From: Pedobacter sp. MR2016-24
GTDB taxonomy: Bacteria; Bacteroidota; Bacteroidia; Sphingobacteriales; Sphingobacteriaceae
Direction: 5' to 3'
Length of the DNA: 64,000 nucleotides
Assembly: GCF_026239655.1 (NCBI RefSeq)
Contig: NZ_JAPIVO010000006.1
Location: forward strand, 248,001 to 312,000
The notes beneath the pieces are model-generated. The model made no database searches. It worked only from the letters and a program-made list of their open reading frames with translations, and was not told the DNA's origin. Below are positions 44,179-53,158 of the stretch, piece by piece (the first letter of the stretch is position 1; every line of letters begins with the position of its first letter). The position numbers and the translations under genes were made by a program.

Positions 44179-44730
44179 ATGACAAATCCTTCTCCTTTGG
44201 ATGAAATGGATAAAAATATGGTTGTTTTGTTTCGGCGGGGGGATGAAAATGATTATCGAAATATATACAATAAATATGCTCCGGCCGTTTTAGGTGTATT
44301 GATACGAACTTTTGGAGATGTTAATCTTGCGGAGGAATGCATTAAGGCATCTTTTTGCGAAATGTGGAATAAACGCCTGACATTTGATCCGTCTAAGGAA
44401 CGTCTGTTTACCTGGATGTTAAAGATGGTGAAAGGATGTGAGTCATTTAAGTCTGTTAAAAATGAGCAATTTATTGACAATGAAATCCGTGAAGAAATTG
44501 ACCTCGTTTATGCAACTGATATCAGATTCTTTTTACAGCAGAAGAACGATGATGATGGGGAAAAATTTGCTAATGAGATAGATGCAGATGTTAAAAAGGC
44601 TATTTTTCTGATTTATTTTGAAGGTTACAGTTTCTCATCAGCTTCAGAACAATTAGGAATTCCAGTGGTTATACTGCGCGGTAATATGATCAAAATACTT
44701 AAAACGTTAAAGGGAACGGTAATAACATGA
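44179..44730 (+). CDS. ECF-family RNA polymerase sigma factor
   Basis: 183 residues. Region 2 is at about 15-85 (RRGDENDYRNIYNKYAPAVL, with DVNLAEECIKASFCEMW). A longer-than-usual linker follows, then region 4 at about 130-180 (KKAIFLIYFEGYSFSSASEQL). The family directs RNA polymerase to stress or envelope promoters. It overlaps the following gene by 4 bp (ATGA), the usual arrangement of a sigma/anti-sigma pair. Upstream sequence is A/T-rich with no clear autoregulated promoter that I can define. Confidence 0.85.
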   Translation: MTNPSPLDEMDKNMVVLFRRGDENDYRNIYNKYAPAVLGVLIRTFGDVNLAEECIKASFCEMWNKRLTFDPSKERLFTWMLKMVKGCESFKSVKNEQFIDNEIREEIDLVYATDIRFFLQQKNDDDGEKFANEIDADVKKAIFLIYFEGYSFSSASEQLGIPVVILRGNMIKILKTLKGTVIT

Positions 44731-45338
44731 AAAATTGCGCGGAATTTATTGCATCTGGCATTTTAGAATTATATGTTTTGGAATTAACCACTGCGACAGA
44801 GAATGATGAGGTAGAACAAATGGCTGAGAATTTCCCTGAAATAATGGTGGAAATTAATGCGATAAGTATGGCGCTGGAACGCGATGCTCTGGCCAATGCG
44901 ATTGCGCCGGATCCTATTGTAAAACCTTTTTTAATAGCTACTATCGACTATATGGAACGGATGAAGGCTGGAGAAGAATTCAGCAGTCCGCCAATATTGA
45001 ATGAGGCTTCACAAATAGCTGATTACGCGCATTGGATAGAACGGGGGGACATGGTTCTTACTGATAGATTTGAAGATGTATATGCCAAAATCCTGAGCGC
45101 AACGGAGAAACTGATCAGTGCGGTTGTCTGGATTAAAGAGATGGCTCCCCAGGAAGTACATGATGACGAATACGAAAAATTCCTCATTTTAGAGGGGACT
45201 TGTACAATCACTATAGAAAACGAAATTCATAGTTTAAAAAGAGGAGATTATCTGACTATTCCCCTGCATAAAAATCATTATGTTACTGTTACTTCGGAGA
45301 TACCTTGCAAAGTATTGTTACAAAGAGTGAAAATATAA
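44727..45338 (+). CDS. Cupin-type anti-sigma factor (ChrR-like), zinc-finger motif absent
   Basis: 203 residues, soluble. Residues 1-60 look like the N-terminal anti-sigma domain of RskA-type proteins (SGILELYVLELTTATENDEVEQ), without the HxxxCxxC zinc motif. Residues 130-203 form a cupin with candidate metal ligands His145, Glu148 or Glu150, and His181 or His184 (HDDEYEKFLILEG, then GDYLTIPLHKNHY). In ChrR the C-terminal cupin senses singlet oxygen and releases the sigma factor; here the trigger is unknown. The 4-bp overlap with the sigma gene supports the pairing. It lacks the usual membrane anchor, so sensing is probably cytoplasmic. Confidence 0.8.
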   Translation: MKNCAEFIASGILELYVLELTTATENDEVEQMAENFPEIMVEINAISMALERDALANAIAPDPIVKPFLIATIDYMERMKAGEEFSSPPILNEASQIADYAHWIERGDMVLTDRFEDVYAKILSATEKLISAVVWIKEMAPQEVHDDEYEKFLILEGTCTITIENEIHSLKRGDYLTIPLHKNHYVTVTSEIPCKVLLQRVKI

Positions 45339-45388
45339 AATACGCTGCAATCTTTTAAGCTTTCGTAAGAATAACCGTAATTTGTAAA

Positions 45389-46564
45389 ATGAGTTCTTAC
45401 CTGTCAGCATCCTGGATTTATCCGGTTAGTTCCGCACCCTTAAAAAATGGAGTTATTGCAATTTCTGAAAACGGAACCATTACCGGAGTTTTTACTGCTT
45501 TGGAAGCGCAGGAGCAGAAATTGACGCCCATAAAACAATATACGGGTGTAATCGTACCCGGGCTTATTAATACCCACTGTCATCTGGAATTATCTCATCT
45601 TAAAGGAAAAATAGCGATGCATACCGGCCTGCCGGGTTTTGTTCAGCAAGTGATGCAGCAACGTGAAAAATCGGCCGAAGAGATAAATGCAGCAATGCTG
45701 ACAGCTGATGAAGAAATGTATTTAAACGGAATTGTGGCTGTGGGCGACATCTCAAATCAGGTAATTTCCAGGGAAGTGAAGTCCGGCAGTAGCCTTTATT
45801 ACCATACTTTTGTTGAAGCTATGGGTTTTAATCCCATACGTGCAGCAGAAATTATAGAGAAAGCAAAAGAAACCGCATCAGCCTTCAGCCCCTTAAAGGC
45901 TACCGTTGTACCACATGCGCCTTATTCTGTTTCTGGAGCCTTATTTGCTGAAATCGCTCAGCTTTCCAACGTTGCCGGGGATGCTGTTTCCATACATAAT
46001 CAGGAGACGATGGCGGAGAATGATTTTTTTGCAACTAAGACCGGACATTTCTTGAATTTGTATTCATTCCTGGGATTGGATATTTCTTTTTTTAAACCTG
46101 CGGGTAAAACTTCGTTACAGACTTATCTTCCTTTATTGTCCACAGCTCCACGGACCTTATTGGTTCACAATACTTTTACAAGCCGGGAAGATATTGAATT
46201 TGCGACTGCTACTCATGGAAATTTATACTGGTGTTTGTGTCCAAATGCGAATCAGTATATTGAAGACAGGCTGCCGGACGTTGAACTATTGAAACGTGCG
46301 GGAGTTAAGATTACGCTTGGGACTGACAGTCTGGCCAGTAATCATGGTTTGAGTATTCTCGCAGAGATGAAAACCATTCAGGACAACTATCCTGTAAGAT
46401 TTGAAGAACTGTTACGGTGGGCGACTTTAAACGGTGCAGATTTTCTGGGGATAAGTGCACGGTTCGGGAGTTTGGAAATAGATAAGGCACCGGGGATTAA
46501 TCTCATTGAAGGATTAGTAGAAGAGAGGATAACAGATCATACCCGTATTCGCCGGTTATACTAA
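45389..46564 (+). CDS. Amidohydrolase family protein (COG0402-like)
   Basis: 391 residues. An N-terminal metal site NTHCHLELSHLKG (about 62-74, HxH motif), a His in VPHAPYSVS (about 174), a further His in SIHNQET, and a C-terminal Asp in LGTDSLASN (about 311) match the metal-dependent deaminase branch of the amidohydrolases. Members deaminate purines, methylthioadenosine or aminofutalosine. I do not see markers that decide the substrate, and no menaquinone genes are nearby. It opens a long plus-strand run with short gaps that includes the acylphosphatase and flippase genes. Confidence 0.8.
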   Translation: MSSYLSASWIYPVSSAPLKNGVIAISENGTITGVFTALEAQEQKLTPIKQYTGVIVPGLINTHCHLELSHLKGKIAMHTGLPGFVQQVMQQREKSAEEINAAMLTADEEMYLNGIVAVGDISNQVISREVKSGSSLYYHTFVEAMGFNPIRAAEIIEKAKETASAFSPLKATVVPHAPYSVSGALFAEIAQLSNVAGDAVSIHNQETMAENDFFATKTGHFLNLYSFLGLDISFFKPAGKTSLQTYLPLLSTAPRTLLVHNTFTSREDIEFATATHGNLYWCLCPNANQYIEDRLPDVELLKRAGVKITLGTDSLASNHGLSILAEMKTIQDNYPVRFEELLRWATLNGADFLGISARFGSLEIDKAPGINLIEGLVEERITDHTRIRRLY

Positions 46565-46566
46565 TA

Positions 46567-46691
46567 AAGCATTTTTAGCAGCGTTATTAAGAAGGGCAAG
46601 GGCAAAATTAGGTATGTTTGAGGCTGATATGGAAGAAGGCAAGATCGGGATTGAAAAGTCTTCATCATCGATACCTGCAAAGGGCAGCTGA
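46567..46691 (+). pseudogene. Possible remnant of a nitronate monooxygenase/flavin oxidoreductase C-terminus
   Basis: In a frame different from both neighbours, about 40 codons read KLGMFEADMEEGKIGIEK, which resembles the conserved 'GMFEGDMEEGELEIGQ' segment near the C-terminus of NMO/FabK-like flavin oxidoreductases, before a TGA. The segment has no start codon or N-terminal part. It occupies the 164-bp gap between the amidohydrolase and acyP genes. The match is by eye and short, so it may be chance. Confidence 0.3.
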
Positions 46692-46728
46692 CGACAATAA
46701 CAAAAGTAGAAGAAAACAAATATCATTG

Positions 46729-47001
46729 ATGAAACATATAGTTATTAGAATAACAGGTAAAGTACAGGGTGTATCTTTTAGATATACCACAAAAGTAGTA
46801 GCCGATCAAATGGGGGTTAGGGGAATGGTTAGAAACGAGAAAGATGGTAGTTTATATATTGAAGCTGAAGGTGATGATACTTTGCTGGAAGTTTTTCTGG
46901 AATGGTGTAATGAAGGACCAGACAGGGCTAAGATTGAAAATGTGGAAGTGACCAGCGGCGAACTGAAGAACTACAGGAATTTTGAAATTATTAAAAAGTA
47001 A
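46729..47001 (+). CDS. acyP: Acylphosphatase
   Basis: 90 residues from the ATG at 46729; the longer frame from 46618 has an N-terminus unlike the family. It has the acylphosphatase signature GKVQGVSFRY with catalytic Arg near residue 18, and the catalytic Asn in MVRNEKDGSLYIEAEG. The enzyme hydrolyses carboxyl-phosphate bonds such as acetyl phosphate. Normal length. It ends 8 bp before the flippase gene. Confidence 0.92.
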   Translation: MKHIVIRITGKVQGVSFRYTTKVVADQMGVRGMVRNEKDGSLYIEAEGDDTLLEVFLEWCNEGPDRAKIENVEVTSGELKNYRNFEIIKK

Positions 47002-47009
47002 GCCAGCGC

Positions 47010-48494
47010 ATGTCGATCTATAAAAAGTTTGCAGGGCAGACCTTGGTTTATGGTCTGAGTACTATTTTCTCCAGACTGTTCAATTTTATTCTGACACCTA
47101 TCTATACCACTGTTTATGCAGAAGGTGTATATGGGGTGTTTACGAAAATGTATAGTTATGTGAGCTTAATTAATCCCATTCTTGCTTTTGGAATGGAGAC
47201 TACTTTTTTTCGTTACCTGAATAAACACGAAGACAGAAAGCAGGAAGTATACAATAATAGTTTTTGGATTATTAGCTTCATGGCGGTTTTATTTTTAATA
47301 ACAGGCCTTGTTTTTAATGATTACTTTGCCCGGTTTACTTTGAATGGAAATATTTCCGGCTTAGCAGATCAGCGGAAATATGTACAATTTTTTGTCTGGG
47401 TTCTTTTTTTCGATGCCATCAGTATTATTCCGTTTGCCAAGTTAAGAGCTGATGGAAAACCTTTCAAATACAGTCTGATTAAATTTCTGAATATAGGGTT
47501 TTTTGTTGGCTTCAATCTGCTTTTCATTTTCATTATACCATCATTAATCAAACATCAGGGGCCGGGTGCAGAATGGTTATCGGGCTGGTTCAGGCCTAAA
47601 TGGATAGGATATGTATTTGTCTCTAATCTTATCGCCAGCATTGTAACTTTAGTGATGCTGCTGCCGCAGTTCCGGAACCTGCAATTGAAATTTGATAAAT
47701 CATTATTTTACAAAATGTTCGGGTACAGCTGGCCGGTGCTGGTGGCTAACTTGTCATTTATCATCAATGAAAATCTGGACAAAATCTTATTGAGTAAATA
47801 TTTGCCTACCAACATTGCAGACCATGAGATAGGAATCTACGGGGCTGTATGCAAGCTGGCTATTTTTATCAGCATTTTTAATACAGCATTTCGATTAGGA
47901 GCAGAGCCGTTTTTCTTCAGCCATGCCAAAAATGAAAATGCTAAAAATACTTATGCCACCATATTGAATTACTTTGTACTGGCATTGGCAATTTTGTTTG
48001 TCGGCCTGATTGCCAATATTGGCATCTTAAAATACTTTATCAACAGTAAATTCTGGATAGGATTACCGGCAGTGCCATTTTTATTATTTGGTTATGTATG
48101 TCTGGGGATTTATATGAATCTTTCTATCTGGTACCGCCTGTCAGACCAAACCCGGTATGGTCTTTATATTTCCCTGATCGGCGCAGTATTTACGATCGTT
48201 ATGAACATTATTCTGATCCCAAAATACAGCTATATGGGGTCTGCCTGGGTTAGTATGCTTGCCTATTTTATGATTATGGTGATCTCTTATGTATTGGGAC
48301 AAAAACATTATCCTATACCTTATAATCTGAAACGGATGACAGGATATTTAAGCGTTTCCATTCTGTTGGTTTATTTATCATTTTATACCTTTAAACAAAA
48401 CATATTTATAGGAAATGGTTTGCTGATCTTATTTCTGGCAGGTATATTTCAGTTGGAAAAAGGCGATATTATTAAATTATTGAAAACAAAATAA
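47010..48494 (+). CDS. Wzx-like polysaccharide flippase
   Basis: 494 residues with about twelve to fourteen hydrophobic helices. It begins YKKFAGQTLVYGLSTIFSRL, the pattern of the polysaccharide transporter (MATE/MOP) superfamily, and FILTPIYTTVY follows. It probably flips lipid-linked oligosaccharides across the inner membrane. Such a gene next to dut is a frequent arrangement in Bacteroidota and need not mean that a full polysaccharide locus is close by. No glycosyltransferase gene is in this stretch. Confidence 0.88.
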   Translation: MSIYKKFAGQTLVYGLSTIFSRLFNFILTPIYTTVYAEGVYGVFTKMYSYVSLINPILAFGMETTFFRYLNKHEDRKQEVYNNSFWIISFMAVLFLITGLVFNDYFARFTLNGNISGLADQRKYVQFFVWVLFFDAISIIPFAKLRADGKPFKYSLIKFLNIGFFVGFNLLFIFIIPSLIKHQGPGAEWLSGWFRPKWIGYVFVSNLIASIVTLVMLLPQFRNLQLKFDKSLFYKMFGYSWPVLVANLSFIINENLDKILLSKYLPTNIADHEIGIYGAVCKLAIFISIFNTAFRLGAEPFFFSHAKNENAKNTYATILNYFVLALAILFVGLIANIGILKYFINSKFWIGLPAVPFLLFGYVCLGIYMNLSIWYRLSDQTRYGLYISLIGAVFTIVMNIILIPKYSYMGSAWVSMLAYFMIMVISYVLGQKHYPIPYNLKRMTGYLSVSILLVYLSFYTFKQNIFIGNGLLILFLAGIFQLEKGDIIKLLKTK

Positions 48495-48502
48495 CACAAT
48501 CG

Positions 48503-48934
48503 ATGAATATTAGAATTATTAACAAGTCAGGATTGGCATTACCACAATATGAAACAGCCCATGCTGCCGGAATGGATATGCGTGCCTTTACAGCAGAAGA
48601 AATTGTAATTAAACCAGCACAGCGTGTATTAGTTCCTACGGGTTTACATATCGAATTGCCGATTGGATATGAAGCTCAGATTCGCCCGCGTAGTGGTCTG
48701 GCTTATAAAAATGGAATCAGCATTGTTAATTCACCCGGTACGATTGATGCCGATTACAGAGGGGAGATCAAAGTATTGCTGATTAACCACTCTGATACTG
48801 ACTTTGTGGTAAAAAACGGGGACAGGATAGCACAGATGGTGATAGCCAAACATGAGACTGTGGTTTGGGATAGTGTGGAAGAACTAAGTGATACTGCACG
48901 TGGCGCAGGAGGATATGGACATACAGGTAAATAA
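48503..48934 (+). CDS. dut: dUTP diphosphatase
   Basis: 143 residues, a trimeric all-beta dUTPase. The five motifs are visible: AAGMDMRAF, RPRSGLAYKNG, NSPGTIDADYRGEI, NGDRIAQMVI, and the C-terminal RGAGGYGHTG. It hydrolyses dUTP to dUMP and keeps uracil out of DNA. Complete. It starts 8 bp after the flippase gene and ends 5 bp before the TPR gene. Confidence 0.97.
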   Translation: MNIRIINKSGLALPQYETAHAAGMDMRAFTAEEIVIKPAQRVLVPTGLHIELPIGYEAQIRPRSGLAYKNGISIVNSPGTIDADYRGEIKVLLINHSDTDFVVKNGDRIAQMVIAKHETVVWDSVEELSDTARGAGGYGHTGK

Positions 48935-48939
48935 TTGAT

Positions 48940-50394
48940 ATGAAATTAGCTGTTGTTTTATGGTTGATGTTATTTGGAGCATTGTATACCAATGCACAGC
49001 TCAAAGTGTTATCGGCTACCGATAGCACGACCATAAAACAACTCTTTTTTGCAGGCTTACGTGATAAATTGAATGATGACTATAGCAGAGAAAATATAAG
49101 TTTCAGCAAGATTGTGGCGCTTGACCCAAATAACGATGCGGCCTATTATGAACTCGCCTTATTGAAATATCGTCTGGACCGGATACCTGATGCAGAAATT
49201 GATATAAAGAGGGCTATCTCGCTTAACAAAACAAATCCGTGGTACTTGAAGCTATTAGCGGAGTTGTATAAAAGAAACGGGAATATGAAAGCGCTCGTGC
49301 CTGTTTTTGATCAGCTGATCGTTTTGTTGCCGGAAGAGCAGAGTTATTATTTCGACAGGTCAAACGCGTTACTTATTGCAGGTAAAAAACAGGAGGCTTT
49401 GCAGGGTTATCAACTTATTGAACAGAAATTTGGGTCCTCACCCGCGCTGGATCAGGCCAGGGGACGAATAAATGAAGATAGTAATTCTTCTCCTGCTGTA
49501 AACCAGCAAACGGACAACACTGAGCCACTGGCACTCGCCACTGCTTATATTGGTAAAAAGGATTTCGCAAACGCGGCAAAAATATTAACAGGAATTGCAG
49601 ATGCCCGGCAGGAAGATCCGTTGTTTCTGGCTTTATATGGAGATGTATTATTTGAAACAGGAGATTTGCCTGCTGCGCTCACTGCATATAAAAAGGCATT
49701 AAGACTAACAGACCAATTGTATGGAGTATGGGAAAAGGTACTCAATATACAGATTCTTCTTGGCCAGTATAAAGAAATGATCGTAATGGGCGATGCTGCC
49801 TTGGCAATTTATCCCAATCAGGCGATTTTAAACTATTATATGGCTTTTGCGCTTCACAGGGAAGTACAAAATAATACAGCGCTGACTTATATCAGAACTG
49901 CTTTACAGCTAGATGGTGAGAATAAAGCTTTGCAAGCATTAATATTTGCACTGCAGGCAGAAATTCTGATAGATGAACATAAACTTGCTGCTGCGGAGGT
50001 TTCCTTCAATAAGGCGCTGGAGCTGGATCCCGGGAATTATCTGATCATGAATAATTATGCTTATTACCTGGCGTTAAGAAATGAGCAGATGAACAGGGCT
50101 GAAAGTTTGATTGCAACTGCGGCAAAAGCATTGCCTGAGGATGCTTCTGTGGCTGATACTTATGCCTTCGTGTTGTTTAAAAGGGCAAAGTATGAAGATG
50201 CTAAAGTATGGATTGAGCGTGCCTTAAAAAACAATGCTGTTGATAACAGCGTTTATCTGGAACATTATGGCGATATTCTATTTTTTCTGGGCGAACAGCA
50301 GCAGGCAATGATCCAATGGCAAAAGTCGCTGGATGCAGGAAATGGGTCTCCTTTATTAAAACGTAAGATAAATGAAAAGAAATATATTAAATAG
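48940..50394 (+). CDS. Secreted tetratricopeptide-repeat protein
   Basis: 484 residues with a signal peptide ending at NAQ. Eight or more TPR-like repeats, for example NDAAYYELALLKYRLDRIPD and NYLIMNNYAYYLALRNEQM, cover most of the chain. It probably acts as a periplasmic or outer-membrane adaptor. The dut, TPR, DUF4292 and EnvC order is common in Bacteroidota, and the TPR gene overlaps the next by 23 bp. The exact partner is unknown. Confidence 0.85.
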   Translation: MKLAVVLWLMLFGALYTNAQLKVLSATDSTTIKQLFFAGLRDKLNDDYSRENISFSKIVALDPNNDAAYYELALLKYRLDRIPDAEIDIKRAISLNKTNPWYLKLLAELYKRNGNMKALVPVFDQLIVLLPEEQSYYFDRSNALLIAGKKQEALQGYQLIEQKFGSSPALDQARGRINEDSNSSPAVNQQTDNTEPLALATAYIGKKDFANAAKILTGIADARQEDPLFLALYGDVLFETGDLPAALTAYKKALRLTDQLYGVWEKVLNIQILLGQYKEMIVMGDAALAIYPNQAILNYYMAFALHREVQNNTALTYIRTALQLDGENKALQALIFALQAEILIDEHKLAAAEVSFNKALELDPGNYLIMNNYAYYLALRNEQMNRAESLIATAAKALPEDASVADTYAFVLFKRAKYEDAKVWIERALKNNAVDNSVYLEHYGDILFFLGEQQQAMIQWQKSLDAGNGSPLLKRKINEKKYIK

Positions 50395-51163
50395 CATACT
50401 GCTTTTACTCGTGCTGAGCCTGACTATGGCCTGCAAAACTAAAAAGGTTATTGTTGGAAATCCTGCTGTAGCTGCAGAAAAGCCAGCAGTTAATGATAAA
50501 AAATCAGAGAACCTGAAATTGCTGAAGAGTAAAGACGTAGTTTACACCACATTGTCTTTAAAGTCCAAAGCCAAATTGAATATCAACGGCAATGACAATA
50601 GCGTAAACATGGCCATCAGGATCAAAAAAGACGAGAAAATATGGATCAGCATTACTGCAATTGCTGGAATTGAAGTAGCACGTGCGCTGATTACGCCAGA
50701 TAGTCTCCTGGTAATAAACAGGATACAGTCGGTCGTCTTAAAAAAGCCATTTAGCTATGTACGCAAGTTTGCCAATAAACAAGTTAGCTTCACTATGTTG
50801 CAGTCGATCCTGACAGGAAATACGATAGCTGATTTCACGAATGAAAAAGCCACACCTGATCTGGAGGCTACCGGATTCAGAATCAAAGGTGAACAGGGGG
50901 ATCTTGCATTTAATCTGCTTTTTAATACTTTATTGAAACCATCAGTAACGGAGTTAAATAATGTGACTACAGGCCAGGCCTTAAAGGTAGAGTATGCGGA
51001 TTATCAACTGGTGGAAGCCGTTTTGTTTCCTTCGGTAGTAAAAGTGAACTCTGTGTCTGGTAAGGATAAAATCAGTATTGCATTCAACTTTTCTAAAATT
51101 GAGCGCAATGTTCAACTGGATTTTCCGTTTACAGTTCCTAAAAGGTTTGAGACAATAAACTAA
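50372..51163 (+). CDS. DUF4292 family lipoprotein
   Basis: 263 residues. A lipoprotein signal ends at LTMAC (Cys21). The rest is beta-rich and resembles the LolA/LolB-like fold family (DUF4292), with SKAKLNINGNDNSVNMAIRI and IWISITAIAGIEVARALITPD. These proteins are thought to serve lipoprotein or envelope assembly, but no function is proven. The start codon lies inside the end of the TPR gene (23-bp overlap). It is followed by the EnvC-like gene 22 bp on. Confidence 0.82.
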   Translation: MKRNILNSILLLLVLSLTMACKTKKVIVGNPAVAAEKPAVNDKKSENLKLLKSKDVVYTTLSLKSKAKLNINGNDNSVNMAIRIKKDEKIWISITAIAGIEVARALITPDSLLVINRIQSVVLKKPFSYVRKFANKQVSFTMLQSILTGNTIADFTNEKATPDLEATGFRIKGEQGDLAFNLLFNTLLKPSVTELNNVTTGQALKVEYADYQLVEAVLFPSVVKVNSVSGKDKISIAFNFSKIERNVQLDFPFTVPKRFETIN

Positions 51164-51185
51164 TTTTTTTCATACTTTTGATGCA

Positions 51186-52439
51186 ATGAAGCTACACAAA
51201 TTACTTCTGTTACTTTTGTTTGTTACGTTTGCATCTTCGGCTATAGCCCAAAGCAGCTCTCAGCTTAAAAGAAAAAAGGAAGCTATCCAGAGAGAGATCG
51301 AACTGCTGCAGAAAAATCTGAATAAAGCGGCACAGAGTAAAAAACTTACGCTGGGTGAAATTCGTGCACTGAATACCAAGATCAGCTTAATGCAAAGCAA
51401 GATCACCGTCATCAATTCTGAGATAAAAAACCTGGATAATGAAATCCATGAAAATACAAATACCGTACATTCATTGCAGGGGCAACTGGCACAGCTGAAA
51501 AAGGAATATGCCGGTATGATAAGATTTGCACAGCGGAATAAAAATTCATATGATAAAATGATGTTTATTTTTGCTGCGAAGGATTTTAACCAGGCTTATA
51601 AAAGAATTAAATATTTACAGCAGTTTGGTCAGTACCGTAAAAAACAAGCTGATTATATCCAGGGGACTGAAAAAAATCTGAACTATAAGATTGTTGTGCT
51701 GGATAAGAGTTTAAAAGCAAAAAGCAGTCTCTTACGTGAGCAGGAAACTGAACAAAGTAAACTGGCTAAAAATAAAAATGAACAGTCTTCTGTATTGAGC
51801 AAATTCAGTAAGCAGGAGCGCCAGTTCAGTCAGGATATTGCCAGACGTAAAAAACAACAATCGGCAATTGACAGACAAATTAGAAATGCCATTCAGCGTG
51901 AAATTGCATTAGCCAGGAAAAGAGCAGAGGAAGAGGCACGGATCGCTGCGGCAAAAGCTAAAGCAGATAATAAACCGGCACCTGTTGAAAGAGCTAAGAC
52001 TACCAGTAATTATCTTACTGCTACGCCGGAAGCAGCAAAGTTGTCTGCAGGGTTTGAAAATAATCGTGGCCGTTTGCCGTGGCCGGTTGGACAAGGGTCC
52101 ATTACGGAAGGATTTGGCAGGCATAAAGAAGGAGAGGCAGGGTATACCAATGATGGTGTTAATATCCTGACCAGTGAAGGTGCATCGGTAAGAGCAGTAT
52201 TTGGTGGGGATGTATTATTTGTGACAATGATACAGGGAATTTATGTAGTGGCATTGAGGCATGGTGATTATTTTACAATTTACCAGAATATTAAATCACC
52301 GACTGTTGCTAAAGGAGATAAAGTAGATACGAGACAGACGCTGGGAACTGTGGCAACGACTTCAGATGGCGCTTTACTTCACTTTGAAATAATGAGAGGT
52401 CAGTCTAAGTTGAATCCGGAGGCCTGGATTGCCAAATAA
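51186..52439 (+). CDS. EnvC-like murein hydrolase activator with a degenerate LytM domain
   Basis: 417 residues. The signal peptide ends at AIAQ. A long coiled-coil (about 20-225) is rich in Lys, Glu and Gln. A LytM domain follows (about 300-417). The zinc-ligand positions are altered: HxxxD of active M23 enzymes reads NDGVNIL here, and the HxH motif reads LLHFE. The domain therefore probably does not cut peptidoglycan itself but activates amidases at division, as in EnvC. It lies between the DUF4292 and tatA genes. Confidence 0.88.
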   Translation: MKLHKLLLLLLFVTFASSAIAQSSSQLKRKKEAIQREIELLQKNLNKAAQSKKLTLGEIRALNTKISLMQSKITVINSEIKNLDNEIHENTNTVHSLQGQLAQLKKEYAGMIRFAQRNKNSYDKMMFIFAAKDFNQAYKRIKYLQQFGQYRKKQADYIQGTEKNLNYKIVVLDKSLKAKSSLLREQETEQSKLAKNKNEQSSVLSKFSKQERQFSQDIARRKKQQSAIDRQIRNAIQREIALARKRAEEEARIAAAKAKADNKPAPVERAKTTSNYLTATPEAAKLSAGFENNRGRLPWPVGQGSITEGFGRHKEGEAGYTNDGVNILTSEGASVRAVFGGDVLFVTMIQGIYVVALRHGDYFTIYQNIKSPTVAKGDKVDTRQTLGTVATTSDGALLHFEIMRGQSKLNPEAWIAK

Positions 52440-52490
52440 ATTATTGGATCTAAAATGTTTATATTTGTTATATTATAAAATCAAGTTGAG

Positions 52491-52892
52491 ATGTATACAG
52501 GAATATTAGTTGAATTCTTAAATATGGGTGGTGGGGAGATCATGTTGATCCTTGCAGTTGTGCTGTTGCTTTTTGGTGGTAAGAAATTACCTGAGCTGGC
52601 ACGAGGCTTAGGCAAGGGGATCAGAGATTTTAAGGATGCTTCTGAAGGCGTTAAAAGAGAAATCCACAGGAATATTAATGCTATGGATATTGATGATGAA
52701 CTAAAAGCAGATGGTACCTATGCAACCACTACTGAGACCAAAAGCCCTACTGAAACTCTTGAAGAGCAGATGTATCCAAAGAATGAAGTAAAGGAACCGA
52801 TTAATTTGAATAAAGATACTGCTCCGGCAGAACATACTGATATTGCAGCGCCTGCGGAGAAATTAGAAATAGAAAAAAATAAAATTAACTAA
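52491..52892 (+). CDS. tatA: TatA/E-family twin-arginine translocase protein, long C-terminal tail
   Basis: 133 residues. One N-terminal membrane helix (about 12-30) follows the Glu of GGGEIMLILAVVLLLFGGKK, then the amphipathic helix with LPELARGLGKGIRDFKDA. The acidic, Thr- and Pro-rich tail (about 60-133) is longer than usual for TatA and is poorly conserved. It assembles the pore for folded proteins with twin-arginine signals. It is followed after 5 bp by a second tatA-like gene. No tatC is in the window. Confidence 0.9.
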   Translation: MYTGILVEFLNMGGGEIMLILAVVLLLFGGKKLPELARGLGKGIRDFKDASEGVKREIHRNINAMDIDDELKADGTYATTTETKSPTETLEEQMYPKNEVKEPINLNKDTAPAEHTDIAAPAEKLEIEKNKIN

Positions 52893-52897
52893 AGATT

Positions 52898-53107
52898 ATG
52901 TTAAATACAACCATATTAGCAGCCTTGGGTACACCAGAGATTATCATTATTTTAGTCGTTGTGTTATTACTTTTTGGTGGTAAAAAAATTCCGGAACTCA
53001 TGCGCGGACTGGGTAAAGGTGTGAAAGAATTCAAAGACGGAAAAGATGGAGCAGATGATAATGAATCTGTAAATGCTAACCGTACCAATACACATAAACC
53101 TTTGTAG
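52898..53107 (+). CDS. tatA: TatA/E-family twin-arginine translocase protein, short
   Basis: 69 residues, the normal TatA length. PEIIIILVVVLLLFGGKKIP forms the membrane helix (about 13-32), then the amphipathic helix MRGLGKGVKEFKDGK. The two tandem Tat proteins share FGGKKxPELxRGLGKG and probably arose by duplication. The shorter one may act as TatE-like or as the main pore subunit. A weak hairpin at 53090-53117 overlaps its end. Confidence 0.9.
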   Translation: MLNTTILAALGTPEIIIILVVVLLLFGGKKIPELMRGLGKGVKEFKDGKDGADDNESVNANRTNTHKPL

Positions 53108-53158
53108 GTTTTTGTGTTATTTATTGAATTTTGTTAACCTTTAATTCTTTCTTATAGT

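Noticed and set aside
45389..46564. Naming the amidohydrolase as aminofutalosine deaminase
   Set aside because: The metal motifs fit the COG0402 class, but no futalosine-pathway gene (mqnA, B, C or D) is in the window, so a specific name is not justified.
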